From NCBI RefSeq assembly GCF_020618415.1, contig NZ_CP085344.1:638501-702500 (forward strand): DNA of 64,000 nt. The letters are read 5' to 3'. Positions 11,201 to 19,004 of this stretch are shown here, piece after piece (within the stretch, counting starts at the first letter, position 1; each line of letters opens with the position of its first letter). The position numbers were made by a program, and so were the translations under genes. Below the pieces are notes generated by a model that made no database searches, was not told the DNA's origin, and saw nothing but the letters and a program-made list of their open reading frames with translations. Source of the stretch: Cupriavidus sp. MP-37. GTDB lineage: Bacteria; Pseudomonadota; Gammaproteobacteria; Burkholderiales; Burkholderiaceae.

Positions 11201-11418
11201 CCAGCGGCGCCTCGGCGGCGAGCCGGCAGTCGCTCGGCACCGGCGTGATCGGCGGCATGCTTGGGGCCACGGTGATCGCGCTGTTCTTTATCCCGCTGTT
11301 CTTCTGGGGCCTGGAGACGATGTCCGAGCGCAAGCCCAAGGCCAAGGGCGCCGCGCCGACGACAACTACACCGCCCACAACGCCACCGGCCACGCCGCCG
11401 ACGGGAGAGCCGTCATGA
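8233..11418 (+). CDS. RND efflux pump, inner-membrane permease (AcrB/MexF type, HAE1)
   Basis: A 1061-residue RND permease starting MKLSHFFIDRPIFASV, the usual HAE1 N-terminus. The conserved Asp pair of TM4 is present in VVDDAIVVIENVER (D411, D412), which carries the proton relay. Two large periplasmic domains lie between TM1-TM2 and TM7-TM8. GMLGATVIALFFIPLFF near the end is the last membrane segment, followed by a Thr/Pro-rich tail. It drives proton-coupled export of drugs or other amphiphiles in a tripartite complex with its neighbours. It overlaps the adaptor and the outer-membrane factor by four bases each, so the three subunits are translationally coupled. Confidence 0.95.
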   Translation: MKLSHFFIDRPIFASVLSIIIVVGGLVALTRLPIAQFPEITPPSITVSTKYPGASAEVVAQNVAAPIEQQVNGADNMMYMNSSSSSTGDMTLNVYFEIGTDPQLAQVDVQNRVNLALPTLPDAVTSQGVSVQKRSSAFMMVIALYSPDNSYDQTFVGNYANIYVLDALKRIPGANQASIFGSPDYAMRIWLRPDRMASLGITVEDVKNAVSAQNQQYSAGRIGQSPTDGEVKLTFPIATKGRMTEPAEFENMILRAQSGDAALVRLKDVGRVELGQKDYSLRSRYKGKTATLMAVYQQPGANALDVAKQVRGTLAELKKSFPPGLEYEVALDTTEFVQESIGEVVHTLRDAVILVILVVYLFLQSFRATLVPILAVPVSIIGAFVGMSMFGFSVNMLTLFGMVLAIGIVVDDAIVVIENVERNMTEFNLPPKEAAKRAMDEVSGPVVAIVLVLLAVFIPVAFLSGITGQLYKQFAVTLAVSVVLSGVVALTLSPALAAILLKPGEQKKNRFFRWFNARFDRLIERYDAANRAVIRRTVVSLGVIVAMLAAIGLMFARIPSSFLPVEDQGYLLGAVIMPDAASLDRTQALSRRAEDWFSKQPGVAAVAAPTGFSLIDSQNKSNAGTLFVSLKGFSERGDGESAADLIANAKKEFSTYQEGVVIPINPPSIPGLGSTGGFEFWLQSTGDGTYQQLEARVRAFIAKAHERPELTGVNSTINTRSRQLMVEVDRERSETQGVPVEQVYSALQTMFGSLYVSQFPKNSRLFQVILQAEPDYRSRPEDIDKVYVRNRNGEMVPIKAVTTVKYVPGADIVTRFNNFPAAKIMGDAAPGYSSGQALQAMEDIAREVLGEGYSFSWSGQAYEEKTAGSTAVYVFAFALLMVFLILAAQYEKWSLPIGVLLAVPFALFGALLAILMRGMQNDVYFQIGLTVLIALAAKNAILIFEFAVEMRHKEGLSAYDAALHAARLRLRPIIMTSLAFILGCVPLAIASGASAASRQSLGTGVIGGMLGATVIALFFIPLFFWGLETMSERKPKAKGAAPTTTTPPTTPPATPPTGEPS

Positions 11419-12863
11419 GCGCGCGCCGCACGCTTGCCGGCGCCTGCCTGGCCGCGCTGCTGGGCGGCTGCGCCATCGGCCCCAACTACCAGCGCCCCGA
11501 GACCCCGGACCCGGCGCAGTACCGCCTCGACACCGGCGTGCTGGCAGTGGCCGCGGACAGCGCGTGGTGGGACAGCTTTGGCGACCCGGTGCTCAATGCG
11601 CTGGTGGAGGCGGCGCTGCGCAACAACTACGACGTGCGCATCGCCGCGGCCCGCATCGACGAGTTTCGCGGCCAGCTGATGGTCGCGCGCAGCGGCTTCT
11701 TCCCGCAACTGGGGCTGTCCGCGTCAGCGGCGCGCCAGCGTGCCGGCACCTTCAACGGCACGCCGTTCGCGGGACTCGACGGTCCGCGCAATAGCTACCA
11801 GCTGCTGGCCAACGCCAGCTGGGAACTGGACCTGTGGGGCCGCATCCGGCGCCAGGCCGAGGCCGCCGAAGCCGAAGTCTGGAACGCCGAGTACGGGCGC
11901 CGCGGCGTGGTGCTGGCGCTGGCGGCGTCGGTGGTGCAGGGCTATGCGACGCTGCGCGGGCTCGACGCGCAGCTGGAGATCGCACAGCAGACGCTGGTGT
12001 CGCGCGCCAGCGGGCTCGATATCTTCCGCCAGCGCTACGAGGGTGGCGTGATCTCGCAGGTCGAGCTGGCGCAGGCGGAAAACGACTACTACTCGACCGA
12101 GGCGTCGATCCCGCCGCTGCGCACCGCCATCGCCCAGACCGAGAACGCGCTGTCGCTGTTGCTGGGGCGCGAGCCCGGTCCGGTCGAGCGCGGCAAGCCC
12201 GTGCACGACCTGCTGCCGCCGCCGGCGGGCGCCGACCTGCCGGCGGCGCTGCTGTCGCGCCGCCCCGACGTGCTGCAGGCCGAGCAGGCCGCCATCGCCG
12301 CCAACGCGCAGCTGGGCGCGGCGCAGGCGCTGTACCTGCCAGCGGTGAACCTGAGCGGGCTGTTCGGCGCCATTGCCAGCACGCCCGGGGCGCTGTGGCA
12401 CAGCGCGTCGCAGGTGTGGGGCATCGGCGCCGGCCTGACCCAGCCGGTCTTCCAGGGTGGCGCCATCCGCGGCCAGGTGCAGAGCGCCGCGGCGCAGCGC
12501 CAGCAGGCCATGCTGGCCTACCAGGGCACCGTGCTGGCGGCGCTGGCCGACGTCAACAGCGCGCTCGCCAACAGCATCGAAACGCGCAAGCGGCTGGTCA
12601 GCCTGCGCCAGCAGGAGAAAAGCCTGCTGGTCTATGCCGACCAGTCCAGTGCGCGCTACGAGGGCGGCTATTCCAGCTATCTGGAAGTGACCACCGCGCA
12701 GGAGAAGCTGTTTGCCACGCAGCTGGCGGCGGTGCAGGGCCAGGTCGATGTGCTGACCGGTGCCGCGGCGCTGTACAAGTCGCTCGGCGGCGGCTGGCCC
12801 GCGGTGCCGCAGGATGTGCGCGAGGCAGGGATGCAGGGGGATGCGAAGGTGTTGACGCGGTAG
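11415..12863 (+). CDS. RND efflux outer-membrane factor (NodT/OprM family lipoprotein)
   Basis: A 482-residue outer-membrane channel. The ATG at 11415 overlaps the pump stop and opens a lipoprotein signal (ALLGGC, C19) followed by AIGPNYQRPE, a typical NodT/OprM start. The open frame extends far upstream but that part lies antiphase inside the pump gene. Two TolC-like repeats are seen, for example LVEAALRNNYDVRIAAARIDE and later RRPDVLQAEQAAIAANAQLG. It forms the trimeric exit duct of the tripartite pump. It is the last gene of the operon and is followed by paired hairpin repeats. Confidence 0.93.
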   Translation: MSARRTLAGACLAALLGGCAIGPNYQRPETPDPAQYRLDTGVLAVAADSAWWDSFGDPVLNALVEAALRNNYDVRIAAARIDEFRGQLMVARSGFFPQLGLSASAARQRAGTFNGTPFAGLDGPRNSYQLLANASWELDLWGRIRRQAEAAEAEVWNAEYGRRGVVLALAASVVQGYATLRGLDAQLEIAQQTLVSRASGLDIFRQRYEGGVISQVELAQAENDYYSTEASIPPLRTAIAQTENALSLLLGREPGPVERGKPVHDLLPPPAGADLPAALLSRRPDVLQAEQAAIAANAQLGAAQALYLPAVNLSGLFGAIASTPGALWHSASQVWGIGAGLTQPVFQGGAIRGQVQSAAAQRQQAMLAYQGTVLAALADVNSALANSIETRKRLVSLRQQEKSLLVYADQSSARYEGGYSSYLEVTTAQEKLFATQLAAVQGQVDVLTGAAALYKSLGGGWPAVPQDVREAGMQGDAKVLTR

Positions 12864-12888
12864 CGCGCGGTCTTTTTTGGTCCTTACC

Positions 12889-13120
12889 GCTGCCACGAAG
12901 TGCATGTCCTCGCTATTGCCAGCGCCGGCCCTCACCCCCCTCTCCCGCAGGGAGAGGGGGGCAAACAGTGGAACCGTCGCGCGGAGCTTGCCGTTTGGGT
13001 ACTCCCTCTCCCTCTGGGAGAGGGTTGGGGTGAGGGCGGGCGCTGCCACGAAGTGCATGTCCTCGCAATTGCCAGCGCCGGCCCTCACCCCCGCCCCTCT
13101 CCCGCAGGCGGGAGAGGGGA
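12889..13120. repeat. tandemly duplicated GGGAGAGGGG hairpin repeat region
   Basis: Three hairpins of the family lie here: about 12940-12956, 13004-13024 (nine-base arms) and 13094-13119 (twelve-base arms). A 50-base block at 12889-12938 recurs at 13042-13091 with one mismatch, so one monomer plus its flank was duplicated directly. The region separates the convergent outer-membrane factor and MATE genes and probably ends both transcripts. Confidence 0.8.
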
Positions 13121-13146
13121 GCCAACCGGCAGTGTCGTTCAACCCA

Positions 13147-14505
13147 TTACCGCGCCGACCACTCCCCCTGTCTGACCCCCAGCGCCGTGACCACGCCATA
13201 CGCCGTGATCCCCAGCGCCACGCCCAGGAAATGCCCGTCCAGCCCCATGCCGAAGATATTGGCCAGCACCCAGCCGCCGCCCGCGGCCAGCGCGATCCGG
13301 CACAGCCCGGCCGCCACCGGCCAGCGCATGCGGCCCGCGCCCATCGAGGCGAAGTACAGCGCCATGCCGAGGCCGAAGCCGCCGAATGCCGGTCCCACCC
13401 ATGACAGCGCGCGCGCGGCGATGGCGATCACTTCGGGGTCATGGGTGAACAGGCTGGCGAAGCGCACCGGCGCCAGGCCGACGGCGGCGCCCGCGCTGCC
13501 GGCGATGGCCAGCGCCAGCATTGCCCCCACCCACGCCGTGCGCCGCGCGGTGTGCCAGTCGCCGGCGCCCACGGCGCGGCCGACCAGCGCCGTCAGCGCC
13601 GAGCCCACGCCGAAGGCCAGCGGGATCATCAGGAATTCCAGCCGCGCCGAAATGCCGTAGGCCGCCACCGCGGCAGTGCCATGGTGGCGCAGCTGCGCGG
13701 TGACCAGGATGGTGGTCAGGTTGGCCACCGAGGCCAGCGCGCACGCCACCAGCCCCACCGACAGGATGCGCGCGAACAGCGGCCACGACAGCCGCACCCG
13801 CAGCACCGGCACGAAGCCCGCGCCGCCGCGCGCCACCACCACCGCCATCGCCAGCGCCGCCGCCCACGACACCGCCGCCAGCGCCGCGCCGATGCCGGCC
13901 AGCCCCATGCCGGCGGGCTCGGCCAGCAGCCACGACAGCACCGGGTACGCGATCCACATCAACGCCAGCACGCGCGCCGCCAGCGCATGGCGGCCGCCGC
14001 CGCGCAGCACCGACGCCAGCGTGTTGGCGAGCCAGGCCGGGATCGCACCGGCGCCGAACAGCCAGATCGCATAGGTGGCGGCGGCCTCGGCGGCGGTGGC
14101 GCCCGCCACCGCGCCCAGCACCGCGCGCGGGAACCCCGCCAGCGCCACGGCAAACGCCAGCCCGGCGATCACGGCGATCCACAGCGCATGCATCACCAGC
14201 GCCGAGGCATCGTCACGCTTGTTGGCGCCCAGCGCGCGCGCAATGGCGGCGACCACGCCGCCGCCCATGGCGCCGGTGGACATCTGCTGCAGCAACAGCG
14301 CAAACGGCAGCACCACGGCCCAGCCGGCCAGCGCCGCCGTGCCCTGGCGCGCGGCCAGCCAGGTTTCGATCAGCTGGGCGGCCGCCTGCAGCAGCGCGAT
14401 CAGCGCGGTGGGTCCGGCCAGCTTGCCGATGCGGCGGGCGATTTCGGTGGCCGGCACCGCGTCGGCCGGCAGGCTGCCCGCGGGCAAGGCGCGCGTGTCA
14501 GTCAT
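13147..14505 (-). CDS. MATE family efflux transporter
   Basis: A 452-residue protein with about twelve hydrophobic segments in two halves, as in the MATE (NorM) family. The N-terminal half has QMSTGAMGGGVVAAIARALG and the second half FGVGSALTALVGRAVGAGD, the pseudo-repeated loops typical of the fold. The chosen start (MTDTRALPAG) overlaps the end of the HxlR gene by eight bases. The longer in-frame reading would run 90 bases into that gene. MATE proteins export cationic drugs or metabolites using Na+ or H+. Here it is very likely co-transcribed with, and controlled by, the HxlR regulator just upstream. Confidence 0.88.
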   Translation of the reverse strand: MTDTRALPAGSLPADAVPATEIARRIGKLAGPTALIALLQAAAQLIETWLAARQGTAALAGWAVVLPFALLLQQMSTGAMGGGVVAAIARALGANKRDDASALVMHALWIAVIAGLAFAVALAGFPRAVLGAVAGATAAEAAATYAIWLFGAGAIPAWLANTLASVLRGGGRHALAARVLALMWIAYPVLSWLLAEPAGMGLAGIGAALAAVSWAAALAMAVVVARGGAGFVPVLRVRLSWPLFARILSVGLVACALASVANLTTILVTAQLRHHGTAAVAAYGISARLEFLMIPLAFGVGSALTALVGRAVGAGDWHTARRTAWVGAMLALAIAGSAGAAVGLAPVRFASLFTHDPEVIAIAARALSWVGPAFGGFGLGMALYFASMGAGRMRWPVAAGLCRIALAAGGGWVLANIFGMGLDGHFLGVALGITAYGVVTALGVRQGEWSAR

Positions 14506-15007
14506 GGCCGCGCTCCGGTCCGACCGCCCCGGCTTCGCCGAAGCGACGGCGCAGGAAGCGGCCAGCGCCCGGCCCAGGCAGCACGCGCACGTCATCGAGC
14601 GTGATCGCGCTGCCGTCGGCGCGCGTCAGCGCGGGCTCGGCGATCTCGGTGCCGGTGCGGCGGTCCTGCAGCAGCGTCAGCGGCCCCTTGTCGTCGGTCA
14701 TCCAGCGGTCGGCCCAGGCCTTGAGCGCCACATAGGCCGGAAAGAAATCGCGGCCCTTGTCGGTCAGCTGGTAGACATGGCGGGCGCCGCCCTCGGGCGC
14801 GACGCGCGCCAGCAGCCCGTGCGCGACCAGCGTCTTCAGGCGCGCGCTGAGGATGTTGGGGGCGATGCCCAGGTTGCGTTCGAATTCGTCGAAGCGCGTG
14901 CTGCCGTAGAAGGCCTCGCGCAGCACGAGGATGGCCCAGCGTTCGCCCAGCACGGCCATCGAGCGGGCCACGGGGCAGGGCATCGCGGTGAAATCGGTAG
15001 GGGGCAT
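14498..15007 (-). CDS. HxlR family transcriptional regulator
   Basis: A 169-residue protein with a winged helix-turn-helix of the HxlR/DUF24 type: CPVARSMAVLGERWAILVLR, FDEFERNLGIAPNILSARLK and ARHVYQLTDKGRDFFP. The Cys at the beginning of the domain (CPVARS) is the redox or electrophile-sensing residue in several family members. The domain is followed by a C-terminal extension of about 50 residues. The start at 15007 is chosen because the longer frame would run through the palindromic operator. The first gene of a two-gene unit with a MATE pump suggests control of efflux in response to a reactive compound, with autoregulation through the inverted repeat at 15033-15079. Confidence 0.88.
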   Translation of the reverse strand: MPPTDFTAMPCPVARSMAVLGERWAILVLREAFYGSTRFDEFERNLGIAPNILSARLKTLVAHGLLARVAPEGGARHVYQLTDKGRDFFPAYVALKAWADRWMTDDKGPLTLLQDRRTGTEIAEPALTRADGSAITLDDVRVLPGPGAGRFLRRRFGEAGAVGPERGHD

Positions 15008-15032
15008 GGGTCTCCGCCGTTGCGTGCTGCTT

Positions 15033-15079
15033 GCTTTCAAATTGCAAGCTGGTTGCAGCATAGCTTGCAAATTGAAAGC
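15033..15079. promoter_or_regulatory. long inverted repeat, probable HxlR operator
   Basis: Arms at 15033-15050 and 15062-15079 are inverted copies (17 of 18 bases match), separated by 11 bases. Their core is TTTCAAATTGCAAGCT. The repeat lies 26 bases upstream of the HxlR start and is much AT-richer than the surrounding DNA, so it probably overlaps the promoter. HxlR proteins bind such dyads as dimers. Confidence 0.65.
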
Positions 15080-15140
15080 ATGCAGGCGGCGGGCGACCAT
15101 CGCCGGCTGAAAACGTGCGTTCACCGGCCAGCGGTGCCGG

Positions 15141-16055
15141 CTACTTCACCGCATCGCGGAATACCTCCAGCTTGTCCAGTTCCTCGCGCAGGAAGCCGAT
15201 CAGCGCGCGCGTGGCCATCGACGGATGCAGGTTGGGCGTGGTGATGATGAACAGCTTGTTGCCCAGCCCTTCCGGACGCCAGTCCGGCAGCACCGGCACC
15301 AGATGGCCCGCCCGCACTTCTTCCCAGCCGATATAGACCGGCAGCATGCCGATGCCGTGGCCTTCGCGCACGGCGCGAGCCAGGAACAGGAAGTGCTCGG
15401 ACTGCAGCGTGGGCGTCAGCGCCACGTCCACGCGCTGGCCGTCGCGGTACAGCGACAGCGGGAACTGCCGCGGCGGATACGGCGGGCACAGGAAGCTGCA
15501 GCCGGCCAGGTCAGGCGGCACCCGCACCGGCGCAATCCTGGCGAGGTATTGCGGCGATGCATACAGTTGCCAGCGGATATCGCAGATTTCACGCGCCACA
15601 TGGTCCAGCGGCGGCGCCGAGGTGACCTTCAGCGCCACGTCGATCTCGGCCGCGATCAGGTCGTTGACGCGGTTGGCAAAGAACACGCGCAACGTAATCC
15701 CGGGATGCTTGTGCGCAAACTGCAGCAGCAGCGGCGCGATATAGGCGTCGCCCAGCCCGGTGGGCACGCTCACGCGCACATGGCCGCGCAGGGTCCGGCC
15801 CAGGCTGTCGATCTCGGCCTGTGCCGAGGCGACCTCCTGCAGGATGCGCACGCCGTGCTGGTACAGCGCATGGCCGGGTTCGGTCAGCTCGAGCCGGCGC
15901 GTGGTCCGGCGCAGCAACTGCGCGCCGGCCTGGTGTTCCAGCTCGCGCAGCTGGCGGCTGACCTGCGATCGCGTGACGCCGCGCCGGCGCCCGGCTTCGG
16001 CCAGGTTGCCGGCATCGACGATGTCGACGAAGGCCTGGATCAGGTTGAGGTCCAT
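15141..16055 (-). CDS. LysR family transcriptional regulator
   Basis: A 304-residue LysR-type regulator. The N-terminus MDLNLIQAFVDIVDAGNLAEAG leads into a helix-turn-helix (GVTRSQVSRQLRELEHQAG, about residues 26-44), followed by the effector-binding fold. It is transcribed divergently from the acyl-CoA ligase gene with 121 bp between the starts, the usual LysR arrangement, so it probably controls the ligase and the Bug protein downstream. The inducer is unknown. An organic acid that is the ligase substrate would be the natural guess. Confidence 0.92.
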   Translation of the reverse strand: MDLNLIQAFVDIVDAGNLAEAGRRRGVTRSQVSRQLRELEHQAGAQLLRRTTRRLELTEPGHALYQHGVRILQEVASAQAEIDSLGRTLRGHVRVSVPTGLGDAYIAPLLLQFAHKHPGITLRVFFANRVNDLIAAEIDVALKVTSAPPLDHVAREICDIRWQLYASPQYLARIAPVRVPPDLAGCSFLCPPYPPRQFPLSLYRDGQRVDVALTPTLQSEHFLFLARAVREGHGIGMLPVYIGWEEVRAGHLVPVLPDWRPEGLGNKLFIITTPNLHPSMATRALIGFLREELDKLEVFRDAVK

Positions 16056-16176
16056 CGGGGATTGCCTGCAGGATTGTCACGTCTGGCGCAACATTGTGAT
16101 TCCACCTCGCCCGATTGTCGATGCGTGGCTGCGCCGATACAGTGGTCGGCTGACGAACCCGGCAAGGAGACAGCGG

Positions 16177-17670
16177 ATGGCCACGGACCTTTGGTATCAA
16201 GACATGCACCGCAGCGGCGAGGCCTTGCTGGCGCGCGGCGCCCGGCTGGCCGGCGGCCTGCGCGCGCTGGGCGTGCAGGAAGGCGACGTGGTCGCGGTCC
16301 TGCTGCGCAACGATCCGGTGTATGCCGACGTGGTCCATGCCTGCCGCATCGCCGGCTGCTACTACTGCCCGATCAACTGGCACTTCACCGCCGAGGAAGT
16401 GCGTTTTCTGCTGACCGACAGCGGCGCCAAGGTGCTGCTGGTGCAGGACGACCTGCTGCCCGCGGTGCGCGACGCCGTCCCGGCCGGCATGGTGGTGCTG
16501 TCGGTGGGCGGCCCCGCCGAAGGTGCCACCGAATACGAGGCCTGGCTTGCGCAGCAGCCCGCCTACGACGGCCCGCGCGTGGCGCCGCGCGGCCATATGG
16601 CGTACACCTCCGGCACCACCGGCCGGCCCAAGGGCGTGGTGCGCCAGCCGCTGCCGCTGGACGGCCTTGAAGAGCAGCTGGCGCGCGTGCGCTCGGTGGT
16701 GCGGCAGAGCTACGGCCTGGAGCCGGGCTGCCGCGCGCTGATGTCGGCGCCGCTGTACCACAGCGCGCCGGGCTCATTTATCCAGAACGCGCTGCAGATG
16801 GCCGAGCGCCTGGTGCTGACGCCGCGCTTCGACGCCGAGCAGGTGCTGGCGCTGGTGGAGAAGCACCGCATCGACGTGCTCTACCTGGTGCCGATCATGT
16901 ACGTGCGGCTGCTCAAGCTGCCGCCGGAGGTGCGCGCCCGGTATGACTTGTCCTCGATCCGCTTCGTCGCTTCGACCGGGTCGCCGTGCGCGCCCGAAGT
17001 CAAGCGCGCGATGCTGGAGTGGCTGGGCCCGGTGATCCATGAAACCTATGCCTCCAGCGAAGCCGGCATGATCACCGTGGCCACGCCCGCCGACGCCGCC
17101 GCGCGCCCCGGCACCGCCGGCAGGCCGGTCGACGACGCGCAGCTGCGCATCCTGGACGAGCACGGCCGCGAATGCGCGCCGGGCGAAATCGGCCTGGTCT
17201 ATGTGCGCCAGCCCGCTTACCCCGACTTCACCTACCGCAACAATGAGGCCGCGCGCGCCGCGATCGACCGCGACGGGCTGGTGACGCTGGGCGACATGGG
17301 CTATGTCGATGCCGACGGCTACCTGTTCATCTGCGACCGCGCTTCGGACATGGTGATTTCCGGCGGCGTCAACATCTACCCGGCGGAGATCGAGCATGAG
17401 CTGGTGCGCTACCCCGGCGTGGCCGACTGCGTGGTGTTCGGCATTCCCGACGCGGAATACGGCGAACGGTTGCTGGCCATGGTGCAGCCGATGCCGGGCG
17501 CGGACATCCGCGAGGCCGAGGTGATCGACTGGCTGCGCCAGCGACTGTCAGGTTTCAAGGTGCCGCGCAGCATCGTGGTCGAGGCGCAACTGCCGCGCGA
17601 CGAAACCGGCAAGCTGGCCAAGCGCCGGCTGCGCGACCGATACTGGGAAGGCCGCCAGCGCCGCGTCTAA
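16177..17670 (+). CDS. AMP-forming acyl-CoA synthetase/ligase
   Basis: A 497-residue ANL-superfamily enzyme. The ATG at 16177 follows GGAGA by about eight bases. The longer frame is antisense to the LysR gene. Motifs: P-loop YTSGTTGRPKG (143-153), YASSEAGM, DMGYVDADGYLFICDRASDMVISGG and the C-terminal catalytic lysine in PRDETGKLAKR. It activates a carboxylic acid to its acyl-AMP and then the CoA thioester. The substrate, fatty or aromatic, cannot be read from the sequence. With the divergent LysR and the downstream Bug binding protein it forms a small uptake-and-activation cassette. Confidence 0.88.
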   Translation: MATDLWYQDMHRSGEALLARGARLAGGLRALGVQEGDVVAVLLRNDPVYADVVHACRIAGCYYCPINWHFTAEEVRFLLTDSGAKVLLVQDDLLPAVRDAVPAGMVVLSVGGPAEGATEYEAWLAQQPAYDGPRVAPRGHMAYTSGTTGRPKGVVRQPLPLDGLEEQLARVRSVVRQSYGLEPGCRALMSAPLYHSAPGSFIQNALQMAERLVLTPRFDAEQVLALVEKHRIDVLYLVPIMYVRLLKLPPEVRARYDLSSIRFVASTGSPCAPEVKRAMLEWLGPVIHETYASSEAGMITVATPADAAARPGTAGRPVDDAQLRILDEHGRECAPGEIGLVYVRQPAYPDFTYRNNEAARAAIDRDGLVTLGDMGYVDADGYLFICDRASDMVISGGVNIYPAEIEHELVRYPGVADCVVFGIPDAEYGERLLAMVQPMPGADIREAEVIDWLRQRLSGFKVPRSIVVEAQLPRDETGKLAKRRLRDRYWEGRQRRV

Positions 17671-17724
17671 GCGCAACGGTGGGACTGCACCAGGCCCAAG
17701 CCGATAACCACAGGAGGAGACGCG

Positions 17725-18741
17725 ATGCAGAACAAACCGACCAGGACAACCGGACTCAAGCCACGGCGCGCCTGGCTCGCCGCGATCGCGGCCGGCGCGG
17801 GGTGCGCGCTGGCGCTCTGGGGCGGAGCCGCGCAGGCGGCCTATCCCGACCGGCCGCTCAAGCTGGTGGTGCCGTACACGCCGGGCGGCTCGACCGACCA
17901 GTTCGGCCGCGCGCTGGCCGATGGCATGTCGCGCCAGCTGGGCCAGACCGTGGTGGTGGAAAACCGTCCGGGTGCCGCCACCATGATCGGCACCACCAGC
18001 GTGGCGCGCGCGCCGGCCGACGGCTACACCATGGTGCTGGCGACCAACGGCAGCATGGTGCTCAACCCGATGCTGTACAAGAAGATCCAGTACGACCCGC
18101 CCAAGGATTTCCGCATCTTCAGCATCGGCGCCGAGGCGCCGCTGGTGGTGGTCACCAACACCAAGGTGCCGGCCGGCAATATCCGCGAGTTCGCGGCCTA
18201 CGCCAAGGCCGAGGGCGGCAAGCTCAACTATGCCTCGGTGGGCCTGGGCAACGCGCTGCAGCTGGCCACGGAGATGCTCAAGACCGAACTGGGCATCGGC
18301 GTCACGCACGTGCCCTACAACGGCAGCGCGCCGGCGCTGGCGGCGCTGCTGGCCAACGACGTGCAGCTGATGGTGGACGTGGTCAGCACCTCGCTGCCGC
18401 ATATCAAGGCAGGCAAGCTCAAGGCGCTGGCCGTCACCGGGCGCCGCCGCCTCGAGGTGCTGCCCGACGTGCCGACCGTGGCCGAGAGCGGCTATCCCAA
18501 CTTCCAGGCCGCCACCTGGTTCGGCCTGGCCGTGCCCGCGCAGACGCCGCCCGAGGCGGTCGCCAGGCTGCAAGCCGCCGCCGACCACGTGCTGAAGGAC
18601 CCGCAGTTCCGCGCCACCTTCAGCGCCCTGGGGCTGCTGGTGCAGCCGCCGCGCACGCAGGCCGAGATCGACCGCTATCTCGAAGCCGACCGCGCGCACT
18701 GGGGGAAGGTGATCAAGGCGAACAACATCTCGCTGGACTGA
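17725..18741 (+). CDS. Bug/TctC-type tripartite tricarboxylate transporter binding protein
   Basis: A 338-residue periplasmic solute-binding protein of the Bug family, which is greatly expanded in Burkholderiales. A Tat/Sec-like signal peptide (PRRAWLAA, then hydrophobic, AQA at 36-38) precedes the typical start YPDRPLKLVVPYTPGGSTD. Family blocks VVENRPGAATMIGT, VPYNGSAPALAALLANDVQ and GLAVPAQTPPEAV follow. A GGAGG ribosome site precedes the ATG. No TctA/TctB membrane genes are nearby, so it is an orphan binding protein. Its 54-bp distance from the acyl-CoA ligase suggests that both act on the same carboxylate. Confidence 0.92.
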   Translation: MQNKPTRTTGLKPRRAWLAAIAAGAGCALALWGGAAQAAYPDRPLKLVVPYTPGGSTDQFGRALADGMSRQLGQTVVVENRPGAATMIGTTSVARAPADGYTMVLATNGSMVLNPMLYKKIQYDPPKDFRIFSIGAEAPLVVVTNTKVPAGNIREFAAYAKAEGGKLNYASVGLGNALQLATEMLKTELGIGVTHVPYNGSAPALAALLANDVQLMVDVVSTSLPHIKAGKLKALAVTGRRRLEVLPDVPTVAESGYPNFQAATWFGLAVPAQTPPEAVARLQAAADHVLKDPQFRATFSALGLLVQPPRTQAEIDRYLEADRAHWGKVIKANNISLD

Positions 18742-18785
18742 CGCGCCGGAACTTGGTGCGAATGCTTTTCCGCACCGCCGGCTTT

Positions 18786-18815
18786 CTCCCCTCTCCCGCT
18801 TGCGGGAGAGGGGAG
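18786..18815. repeat. GGGAGAGGGGAG perfect hairpin
   Basis: A perfect palindrome with 14-base arms and a TT loop, 45 bases after the stop of the Bug gene. It is a single copy of the hairpin family found at several gene ends in this window, and probably terminates or protects the upstream transcript. Confidence 0.75.
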
Positions 18816-19004
18816 CGTTCACCAGCGGTGGCAGGCTTTTCCCGACTGGGTCGGCAGGACGCAAGTCTGTCCCAGCTTGCGCATTCATCCGCCGATCACC
18901 GGCCCCGGCCAGGTCGTCGCATTGACGTTGGGCGTATAGTTCAACGTCATCCCGGTACCCGCCGCCATACGCGCCGCGCCGGATGCCTACGCCACGTCCC
19001 AGTC

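Noticed and set aside
10908..11414. Upstream extension of the outer-membrane factor frame
   Set aside because: This part overlaps the pump gene out of register. The lipoprotein signal peptide begins at the ATG at 11415.
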